Origin: an uncultured Bacillota bacterium
GTDB taxonomy: Bacteria; Bacillota_I; Bacilli_A; RF39; UBA660
Direction: 5' to 3'
Length of the DNA stretch: 20,378 bases
Assembly: GCA_947179265.1 (NCBI GenBank)
Contig: CAMXBB010000006.1
Coordinates: 1-20,378, forward strand
Shown piece by piece: positions 13,653 to 20,378 of the stretch. Below the pieces are notes generated by a model, which worked only from the letters and a program-made list of their open reading frames with translations, made no database searches and was not told where the DNA came from. The first letter of the stretch is position 1. Each line of letters starts with the position of its first letter. A program made the position numbers and the translations under genes.

Positions 13653-16600
13653 AATACATCTAATAGATTATTTATTTCAGTATTGCTTAAGTTAAAATCA
13701 TTTCCAGATACTTCGATGTCATCATCTATTTCTTTAAAATTATTTTTATCAAAAGGAACGCTATAGTTAGCTAGATTAACTGAATCTATTTCCTTTGCTT
13801 GAATATTAGATGGTATTATATCTTTGTTTCTTATATCAACAAATTCTACTTCTTTAGCTGGTATTGATTTAATTAGGCTTTGTAAGTATTCAACGTTATT
13901 TAAATCTATGTATATAGGTTCATTATCGAATACTTCGATATTATCATTAATTTCTTTTTCAGCTTCTTTAATTATATCGTCAGGAGTATTCTCCGCATCA
14001 TCTGATGCTTCATTTTCAACTTCATGATCACTATCTTTATTTTCTTCAATAATCTCTATAACATCTTCATTTGGTAGTGAAGTGTCGATAATATCTTTTT
14101 CTTGAACATTATCTTCAGCAGCTAATTCTTGTTCTATTATTGGTTCATCTTCTAATATTGAGTCATGATCAATTGATGAATCAACTATATCGTTAGGTTC
14201 TTCATCGAATACTGTAGGTTGATAATCAATAACATCACTATGAGTGTCTTCTTCTATTTCATATTGATCAATTAATGGAGTAACTTCCTCAATGTTATCT
14301 TCCAAAGGTTTTTCATCGATGATGATTTCCTCAATGTTATCTATTGTTTCTGGTTGATCTTCTAATATATCTATTGTATCTTGAGTTACTTCATCTTCAA
14401 TGTCGTAGTCATCTATCAATGATGGTTGTTCCTCAATATAGTCTTCAAAGGCTTCTGTATCATTATCAATGGTTGCTTCCGTTGTTTCATCTAAAGTTTC
14501 AAGATCCTCTTGTTTTGTATCATTTGTAAAATCAAAATCCTCAACTTCATCTTTTTTGATTTCATCACTCGTGCTTGAGTAATTTTCTTCGCTGTCCAAT
14601 ATATCTAAAACATCGTCTTCAACAATTGGTGGAGTAGGAGGGATTTCAATGTCAGGAATATTATCTCTAATCTCATCAATTTCTTCAAATAATTGTGATC
14701 CAATATCGTCATCTTGTACTTCTTTATCATCAGGAATATCATAGAATGAGTTTTCATCTTCTAATGTATCTAATTCATCATCAAAGTCTTCATCATCGTC
14801 ATCATCGATAATTTCTTCGATAATAATCTTCTTAGGTTTCTTTTTATGTTTTCTAATGATTGTTTCGGTATTCTCATCTTCATCTGTCTCATTTGAAGCA
14901 ACTTTAGCAAGTTCATCAGCAATATTCTTAAGACTTGTTAATCCTGATAAGGAAGCAAGTAATTCTGGTGGAATATTAAGATTGATAGGTGCTGGTTGTT
15001 GAGCAGGAAGTTGAGGTCCAACTGGAGCTACTGGTGTTGTGATATCATTAATAACAGCTGTAGGTTTAGGTCCAGATAGTTCTGGGGTCTTAAGCAAGTT
15101 AGCGTTTGGATCGTCATTGTTATAAGTCGATGCTTCAATTTGATTTACTAATCCCAATTGGGTACCAGTACCCAAATCGTCTTCTAAATCGATTAATTTT
15201 AAAATTTCTTCAAACGATGTCTTTCCAGCTAGAACCTTTTTTAAACCATCTTCTAGCATTGTATCAGTTCCATGATGTGAATATACTAAAGTTCTAAGCT
15301 CGGATTTACTAACACCCTTGGTAATAGCATCTCTTATTGGTTGATTTAATAATAATACTTCATGAACAGCAATTCTTCCACGATATCCTCGAGAACATTC
15401 CGGACATCCAACTGGTTCATATATTTCGTCAACATCCTTTTCTAGAGTTGTTTTGATAATACTTTTTTCATAATCTGTTGTTTTTCTTAATCTTTTACAA
15501 TTGTCACATAATCGACGTGCTAATTTTTGAGATATAACTCCAGATAGGGAAGAACCAAGTAGATATCTTTCAACGGACATATCTGTTAGACGTTCAATCG
15601 TATTAAGAGCATTATTGGTGTGAATTGTAGATAATACTAAGTGTCCAGTAATAGATGCACGTACAGCAATTCTGGCAGTTTCATCATCACGAATCTCACC
15701 AATCATAATTACATCAGGGTCTTGACGCAAAATACTACGTAGTACAGCTGCAAATGTTAAACCAATCTCTGATTGGGCTTGAACTTGATTGATACCCCCA
15801 ATATTCATTTCTATTGGGTCTTCAACAGTAATAAGGTTAGTTCCTTCAACATTCAATTTTTGTAACATTGAATAAACAGTAGTTGATTTACCTGATCCTG
15901 TAGCACCAGTAACAAGTATAATACCATTTGGTAATTCTAACATTCTTTGTACTTTTTCTAAGTTATTTTCACTAAAATCTAACGCTTCGAGACCTTGAGC
16001 ACTCATTGAGTAATCCATGATACGGACAACAATCTTTTCCCCAACATTTGTTGGAAGGCAAGAAACACGTAGATCAATAGTCTTATTTTGAAGTTCTGTT
16101 CTAATTGCACCATCTTGAGGTGTTCTGCTTTCAGTAATATTCATACCAGATATAATCTTGATACGAGTAATCATATTACGTTTAACATATAACGGAACTA
16201 TTGAATAATCATTAAGTTCGCCATCAATTCTAAGTCTTATCTTTATTCCTTCATCAAAAGGATCGAAATGAATATCTGATGCACCTTTATTGATAGAATC
16301 AAGAATAATAGAGTTTACAATATCAGTTATTGGTACATTATTATAATCAAATGTAACCATTCCACTTAATAATTCTTTTTTATTTGAAACAGCAGCAGAC
16401 ATATCGACATTTTGAGTAGGTTCGACAATATTACCTGACGCATTATTTAATTGTTGTGCAAGTGTCTCTCCATCAATTGAAGCAGGTAGCGAATTTTCTA
16501 CATTACCAATATAATTACCATTTTCATCAATAAGTGATGGGTCGATAGGGTTTCCAAACTCATCAATGTATTGTAGTGTATTATTTCCGATATAATTACC

Positions 16601-16903
16601 ATTTTGATCAATAAGCGATGGATCGATAGGGTTTCCGAGTTCATCGACGTATTGTAGTGTATTATTACCAATATAATTGCCGTTTTGATCAATAAGTGAA
16701 GGATCGATAGGGTTTCCAAATTCATCAACATATTGAGTAGGGGAATTAGTAATATAGTTGCCATTAGTATCGATTAAAGAAGAATCAATAGGGTTTCCAA
16801 GTTGATCGACATATTGTGTAACAGTTGGTTGTTTTACTTCTTGTGTAGCATTTAGATTATTTTCGGCATTAAAATTATTGTTTGTACTTCCGTCCATCAT
16901 CAT
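13640..16903 (-). CDS. GspE/PilB-type secretion/pilus ATPase with N-terminal repeats and long acidic tail
   Basis: A 1087-residue protein (normal GspE/PilB length is about 500-570). Residues 29-136 are four 27-residue repeats (QYVDEFGNPIDPSLIDxNGNYIGN). The ATPase runs from about 180 to 573: ASDIHFDP (208-215) and IKIRLRIDGEL in the N-terminal module, Walker A GATGSGKST (333-341), the Asp box VEDPIE (360-365), Walker B DVIMIGEIRDDETA (397-410), the His box STIHTNN (425-431) and a tetracysteine zinc site (C466, C469, C500, C503). All key residues are present, so it should be an active hexameric motor that powers assembly of a type IV or competence pilus. Residues 574-1087 are a low-complexity tail rich in Asp, Glu and Ile, with no Cys or Trp. 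No pilin, platform protein or prepilin peptidase is nearby. Three consecutive ATG codons open the gene; I use the first. Confidence 0.93.
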   Translation of the reverse strand: MMMDGSTNNNFNAENNLNATQEVKQPTVTQYVDQLGNPIDSSLIDTNGNYITNSPTQYVDEFGNPIDPSLIDQNGNYIGNNTLQYVDELGNPIDPSLIDQNGNYIGNNTLQYIDEFGNPIDPSLIDENGNYIGNVENSLPASIDGETLAQQLNNASGNIVEPTQNVDMSAAVSNKKELLSGMVTFDYNNVPITDIVNSIILDSINKGASDIHFDPFDEGIKIRLRIDGELNDYSIVPLYVKRNMITRIKIISGMNITESRTPQDGAIRTELQNKTIDLRVSCLPTNVGEKIVVRIMDYSMSAQGLEALDFSENNLEKVQRMLELPNGIILVTGATGSGKSTTVYSMLQKLNVEGTNLITVEDPIEMNIGGINQVQAQSEIGLTFAAVLRSILRQDPDVIMIGEIRDDETARIAVRASITGHLVLSTIHTNNALNTIERLTDMSVERYLLGSSLSGVISQKLARRLCDNCKRLRKTTDYEKSIIKTTLEKDVDEIYEPVGCPECSRGYRGRIAVHEVLLLNQPIRDAITKGVSKSELRTLVYSHHGTDTMLEDGLKKVLAGKTSFEEILKLIDLEDDLGTGTQLGLVNQIEASTYNNDDPNANLLKTPELSGPKPTAVINDITTPVAPVGPQLPAQQPAPINLNIPPELLASLSGLTSLKNIADELAKVASNETDEDENTETIIRKHKKKPKKIIIEEIIDDDDDEDFDDELDTLEDENSFYDIPDDKEVQDDDIGSQLFEEIDEIRDNIPDIEIPPTPPIVEDDVLDILDSEENYSSTSDEIKKDEVEDFDFTNDTKQEDLETLDETTEATIDNDTEAFEDYIEEQPSLIDDYDIEDEVTQDTIDILEDQPETIDNIEEIIIDEKPLEDNIEEVTPLIDQYEIEEDTHSDVIDYQPTVFDEEPNDIVDSSIDHDSILEDEPIIEQELAAEDNVQEKDIIDTSLPNEDVIEIIEENKDSDHEVENEASDDAENTPDDIIKEAEKEINDNIEVFDNEPIYIDLNNVEYLQSLIKSIPAKEVEFVDIRNKDIIPSNIQAKEIDSVNLANYSVPFDKNNFKEIDDDIEVSGNDFNLSNTEINNLLDVLEGE
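16496..16819 (-). repeat. Four in-frame 81-bp tandem repeats in the PilB-like gene
   Basis: The four units (16739-16819, 16658-16738, 16577-16657 and 16496-16576) encode 27 residues each, with consensus QYVDEFGNPIDPSLID then NGNYIGN. The two middle units differ at about a dozen of 81 bases but at only two residues, so the repeat is old and kept at the protein level. Confidence 0.92.
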
Positions 16904-16937
16904 ATGTCTTCAACCCTATCTTTTTTATTCTACAACA

Positions 16938-16967
16938 ATTATACAATAGTCAAGAGAATTAAGTCAA
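16938..16967 (-). promoter_or_regulatory. Promoter of the PilB-like gene
   Basis: On the minus strand TTGACT (16962-16967), an 18-base spacer and TATAAT (16938-16943). A second, overlapping pair is TTGACT (16948-16953), 15 bases and TAGAAT (16927-16932). The start codon is at 16903. Confidence 0.65.
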
Positions 16968-16989
16968 TAACTAGAGGTAGTAAAAGCAT

Positions 16990-17015
16990 AAAAAAAGAAG
17001 TTATTTTTCATAACT
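16990..17015 (-). terminator. Terminator after the 99-residue gene
   Basis: On the minus strand AGTTAT, a GAAAA loop and ATAACT, then TC and a run of seven T. The TAA stop (17001-17003) lies in the stem. Confidence 0.75.
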
Positions 17016-17300
17016 CCATTGATATGTTGCAAATTCGATTAAACATGATATTAATTCAGAAGAAGTAGAGATTTCTTCTTCAGTATTGACATCAATAGCA
17101 TGTACCATTAATCCTTCATCCTTCATTTCTTCACTTATTTCTTCAGTACAAGCTATTTCATTTAAATAGCGACATGCAAAAATTGGTTTATCAATAACTT
17201 CACCTGGAATACAATTATATCTAACTACTTTTCTTTCATATTTTTCATTATTTTTTATCCAAGGCGTTTTGACTTCTATTAAAAAATCGGTATATTTCAT
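17001..17300 (-). CDS. Uncharacterised 99-aa cytoplasmic protein
   Basis: I do not recognise a family. A longer frame opens at 17315, but the ATG at 17300 has a strong GGAGGGG site and a promoter at the right distance, so it is the start. The product opens with a strand-like basic segment (MKYTDFLIEVKTPWIK, then YERKVVRYNCIPG) and continues with an acidic helix-rich half (EEISEEMKDEG, DVNTEEEIST), ending in ELISCLIEFATYQWSYEK. No signal peptide or membrane segment is present; four Cys are scattered without a metal-binding spacing. It is a single-gene unit with its own promoter and terminator. Confidence 0.75.
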   Translation of the reverse strand: MKYTDFLIEVKTPWIKNNEKYERKVVRYNCIPGEVIDKPIFACRYLNEIACTEEISEEMKDEGLMVHAIDVNTEEEISTSSELISCLIEFATYQWSYEK

Positions 17301-17325
17301 ACTTTTCCCCTCCAAATTGCTTGCT

Positions 17326-17354
17326 ATAATACCACAAATTCATAAAAAATGCAA
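17326..17354 (-). promoter_or_regulatory. Promoter of the 99-aa gene
   Basis: On the minus strand TTGCAT (17349-17354), a 17-base spacer and TATTAT (17326-17331) with a TGG extension, 25 bases before the ATG at 17300. Confidence 0.7.
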
Positions 17355-17364
17355 AATTTTTGAA

Positions 17365-17394
17365 TAAAAAAGAGTAGTATTTTAACTACTCTTA
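17365..17394 (-). terminator. Terminator of the class A PBP gene
   Basis: On the minus strand AAGAGTAGT (17385-17393) pairs perfectly with ACTACTCTT (17370-17378) across a 6-nt loop and is followed by T-residues. The TAA stop (17392-17394) overlaps the stem. Confidence 0.88.
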
Positions 17395-20376
17395 ACATCT
17401 TGGCTTAATATTTATGACCGCTGTACGGCGAATATTTCTATACATTGCCGTAATTTCAATACGGTAATCAGTATTGCTATTCATCTCTGAACAATGACCT
17501 CCTAAGTCGTTATCATCGTCTTTTAGATAACAATTGATATTAATATTTGCTTGACTTGTAACATCTTTTCCATTGGCTTCAATTGTTACTTTATCACTAA
17601 TTGAGTTACCTAACGCATTATAATCTGATAGGGTAGAACATGAAGGATTTCCCTTATATACAATGCTTAATCTTATATTTTCTGAAGTTGTTTTTTCAGT
17701 TGATGGTGTTGGTGGTACATAACTTGATTCTGAGTTTGGCTCAACACTAACGCTAACACCAGGTGATTGGTTAGCCTTAAATCTTTGATATGATGATTTA
17801 ACAACAAATCTAGTAGTTGAATCAAATTGAACATTTGCAGTGAAAGAAGTATTTGTTGTAAATCCTAAATCATATGTACCATTTGCATTAACCAAGTATA
17901 TTTGATAACCGAATGAACCAATATGGGTATTATTGTATTCAAGACGTTTACTATAGTACTTTTCAGCCCAATGTTTATATACTGTTGAATTATTAAAGTA
18001 TTCTTGTAGGTATGTTTGATTAATTGCATCTGGATATGGTGCAGCATCCCAAGCTAAATTAACTGAGTAACTAGTTGATGAATATCTAAGATTTGTTGGA
18101 TCACTTAGTGTATTAAATCTACTAGAAACAGTTGTTGGTTCAGTACCTTTCTTGAAGTATTCAGTACTCTTTAAATCATCTGGTGTATATGGACTTGCAA
18201 GTTGTAATGGATCAGTTTCTAATTCGATTACTGCAGAAGTAATTCCGCTAGGTCTTTTGAACTTAGAATTCTTTTCAAATATACCATTGTCCAATAATTT
18301 TGTTACACCATTTCTAGTCTTAGTAGCTTGTGAGTTTAGTAGATAATGTTCTTTTGTTAATCTTGGCTCATATCCTTGCCATAAAGCTATAGCATAATCA
18401 GGCGAGTAGGTAACTTCCCAAGAATCACCAACGATATTTAATTTTGTAGAAATACCTAATCTCTTTATGTCATTAGTATCAAGAGTAGATGTTCCGGTTT
18501 TACCAGCAATCTCCGTTCCTGAAACATTACCAGCAACTACTGGACCGTTCTTAACTGCGTATATCAATATAGAATTTATCATGTATGCAGTTTCTTCACT
18601 CATTACATTCTTTTTCTTTGGCGTAAATTCGATAACATCATCACTATCTGCAAATTCGATTTTTGTATAAGTATATGGCTCAATATAAATTCCACCACGA
18701 GCAAATGTTGCATAAGCAGAAGCTGCCTCAATAGGAGAAACACCTGGTTCAAATCCTCCAATAGAATCGGATTCAAGCAAAGTTCCACTAGCTGTTGTTT
18801 CTGGTTTCCAACCTAAATCATTAGCGAAATTTAACTTTTGTTCGTTAGTTGTTTGTTGGAAAGTAAATAGAGCAGGTATGTTTCTTGATTGTGCTAATGC
18901 TTGTTTAACTGTAAGAAGTCCTTTGAATTTAGAATCGAAGTTTTTCATATTTCCGCCACCAGTATAGGTGTATTCATCATCTATTACAGTATTTCCAGGG
19001 CTCCAACCTAAATATTCAAAAGCTGGACCATAATCAAGTATTGGTTTTGCAGTAGAGCCTGGATGTCTGTGAATCTTTGCATAGTTTGTTTGACGAGCAC
19101 CAGTTTTATTTCTACCAGCACCTACAGCAATTAAAGCTCCAGTATCAACATCAACAACTGCGATACCAATTTGAACAAATTCATCTTGGAATTTGTATGT
19201 ATTATAAATATTATTTATTACTTTTTGTTTTGCAATATTATAAGTTGTATGAATTGTCATTGAAGTTTTGTAAGGATTAAATCCAGTTTTATCAATAACA
19301 TCATCAACTAATGTATCAATAAATCCTTGATGATCTTCATTATCACCAGTAGTATTTCTTTCTGCAAGCATAGTTTTTACTGGAATAGATTGAGCAGCAT
19401 CTCTTTCTTCTTCAGTAATATAATCATGACGATACATCAAATTTAATACGGTGTTACGTCGTTCTTCAGCACCCTCTGGGTTATAGAAAGGATTTAAATA
19501 ATCTGGTGCTTGGAATAATCCAGCTATTAATGCAGCTTCTGCTAAGGTTAGCTCTGATACCGATTTTTTAAAATAAGTTTTACTTGCTTGTTCAACACCA
19601 TAGGCTCTAGCGCCTAAATAATTGATATTAACATAGAATTCCATGATTTGTTCTTTGGTATATCTTTGTTCAAATACAAATACAGAAAGATATATATCGG
19701 TAAATTTTCTTATTATACCTTGAATACCATGTGATTCTGTTGAAGTAGCAGTTTTCTTAGAAACTTGCATTGTTAGAGTAGAACCACCACCAGCATCACT
19801 TCTTCCTAGTAGTTGACCGATCGTTGCTTTAGTAAATCTGGCAATATCGATACCATTATGTTGGAAGAATCGCGAGTCCTCTGTAGCAACTATTGCATCA
19901 ATTAATACTTCTGGTAAATCCTCATAAGTAACGTTTTCACGATTCTCCGTACCAATACGTGCAAATTCTTTACCTTCGGAATCAAGTAAAACGGATATTG
20001 TATTACGATAAAGCTTTTCTTCGGATACTTCTGGAGCCGTAGTAATTACATATATACAGAAGGCCACCACAAGGCTGAATCCTATAATAAGTAACATCAT
20101 AAAGATAATTAAGAGCTTATCTTTTAATGTCCCATACTTAAATTTCTTTTTAAAATTTTTCATATCGAATTTTATCACCCTTATTCTATTAACTAAGAAT
20201 ACATAAAGAAATCCATAAATAGGATAATCTCTATATCTCTTTAAAACTAAATCTTCGGCTTCGATTTCTTCACGTCTAATTGAATTGACTACTTTTTTGC
20301 TTTTTCTTCTTCGCCTAATACCATTATATTGTTTTATTATTAAATTTTTAACAAACTTGACACTAATTAAGATACC
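17392..20376 (-). CDS. Class A penicillin-binding protein (transglycosylase/transpeptidase), 5' end probably off window
   Basis: This protein polymerises and cross-links peptidoglycan outside the membrane. Numbering from the internal ATG at 20163 (923 residues): a basic cytoplasmic end, one membrane anchor (16-41), a GT51 glycosyltransferase with catalytic E95 in EDSRFFQHNGID, GGGSTLTMQ (126-133) and LAEAALIAGL (207-216), then the transpeptidase with S370-T-A-K373, S426-R-N and K555-T-G-T. All catalytic motifs are intact. The C-terminus is long: a fibronectin III-like region (about 688-808), a PPTPST linker and a last domain with C842, C878, C891 and C923. The frame stays open upstream for 71 codons to the window edge (with RRRRKSKK and REEIEAEDLVLKRYRDYP), so the true start is probably outside. 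The ATG at 20163, with AAGGGTGAT ahead, and the GTG at 20178 are alternatives. Confidence 0.93.
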   Translation of the reverse strand, partial: GILISVKFVKNLIIKQYNGIRRRRKSKKVVNSIRREEIEAEDLVLKRYRDYPIYGFLYVFLVNRIRVIKFDMKNFKKKFKYGTLKDKLLIIFMMLLIIGFSLVVAFCIYVITTAPEVSEEKLYRNTISVLLDSEGKEFARIGTENRENVTYEDLPEVLIDAIVATEDSRFFQHNGIDIARFTKATIGQLLGRSDAGGGSTLTMQVSKKTATSTESHGIQGIIRKFTDIYLSVFVFEQRYTKEQIMEFYVNINYLGARAYGVEQASKTYFKKSVSELTLAEAALIAGLFQAPDYLNPFYNPEGAEERRNTVLNLMYRHDYITEEERDAAQSIPVKTMLAERNTTGDNEDHQGFIDTLVDDVIDKTGFNPYKTSMTIHTTYNIAKQKVINNIYNTYKFQDEFVQIGIAVVDVDTGALIAVGAGRNKTGARQTNYAKIHRHPGSTAKPILDYGPAFEYLGWSPGNTVIDDEYTYTGGGNMKNFDSKFKGLLTVKQALAQSRNIPALFTFQQTTNEQKLNFANDLGWKPETTASGTLLESDSIGGFEPGVSPIEAASAYATFARGGIYIEPYTYTKIEFADSDDVIEFTPKKKNVMSEETAYMINSILIYAVKNGPVVAGNVSGTEIAGKTGTSTLDTNDIKRLGISTKLNIVGDSWEVTYSPDYAIALWQGYEPRLTKEHYLLNSQATKTRNGVTKLLDNGIFEKNSKFKRPSGITSAVIELETDPLQLASPYTPDDLKSTEYFKKGTEPTTVSSRFNTLSDPTNLRYSSTSYSVNLAWDAAPYPDAINQTYLQEYFNNSTVYKHWAEKYYSKRLEYNNTHIGSFGYQIYLVNANGTYDLGFTTNTSFTANVQFDSTTRFVVKSSYQRFKANQSPGVSVSVEPNSESSYVPPTPSTEKTTSENIRLSIVYKGNPSCSTLSDYNALGNSISDKVTIEANGKDVTSQANININCYLKDDDNDLGGHCSEMNSNTDYRIEITAMYRNIRRTAVINIKPRC

Positions 20377-20378
20377 TT

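Noticed and set aside
16498..16764. An 88-residue minus-strand frame with repeated Leu/Ile/Met segments
   Set aside because: It is the out-of-frame reading of the 81-bp repeats in the PilB-like gene; its repeats follow from those.
16496..16819. Possible CRISPR-like array
   Set aside because: The 81-bp units are contiguous, in frame and protein-coding, with no unique spacers and no cas genes.

Overview
The window is a low-GC, Gram-positive-type bacterial chromosome segment. AT-rich codons, strong AGGAGG-type ribosome binding sites, short hairpin terminators with T-runs, a class A penicillin-binding protein, a lipobox lipoprotein and a DUF3298 exported protein all point to Bacillota. One gene (1416..2303) ends in TGA, and tryptophan is written TGG, so the code is standard and the organism is not a code-4 Mollicute. 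An uncultured gut Bacilli lineage (RF39/Erysipelotrichia-like) is my guess; the sequence alone does not prove it. I see no tRNA, rRNA, IS element, phage gene or CRISPR array. The layout looks like ordinary chromosome carrying several poorly characterised lineage-specific proteins.

Layout. Positions 2-727 hold the 3' end of a gene that joins a MATE-transporter C-terminus to a cytidylate-kinase-like domain. After a terminator and a new promoter, 792-3554 is a tight same-strand run of six genes: a bacterial PH protein, a DUF1848 protein with a radical-SAM-like cysteine cluster, two small membrane proteins, a small cupin and an NTF2-like protein. Next come separately promoted genes for a small GRAM/PH-like protein (3628), a TraB/GumN lipoprotein (4038) and a DUF3298 exported protein (5039). 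A 1113-residue protein that I cannot assign follows (5805-9146). Its terminator is shared with a convergent DUF4177 gene (9183-9419, minus). A divergent promoter pair then leads into two tandem small paralogues (9572 and 9979) and an M29 aminopeptidase (10364).

The best-known unit is rpsB-tsf (11772-13572), preceded by a promoter and a leader of about 100 nt with a long hairpin; S2 carries an extra C-terminal Rho_N/SAP-like domain. Converging on it from the minus strand are a GspE/PilB ATPase (13640-16903), a 99-residue unknown (17001-17300) and a class A PBP (17392 to the right edge). The ATPase has four 27-residue repeats at its N-terminus and an acidic tail of about 514 residues.

No single pathway links the whole window. 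rpsB-tsf serve translation; the PBP, the lipoprotein and the DUF3298 protein serve the envelope. The most unusual parts are the PilB-like ATPase with its added regions, the 1113-residue protein, the transporter-kinase fusion, the S2-Rho_N fusion and the rpsB leader. Many stop codons lie inside terminator hairpins, and most promoters are of the extended -10 (TGn) type.
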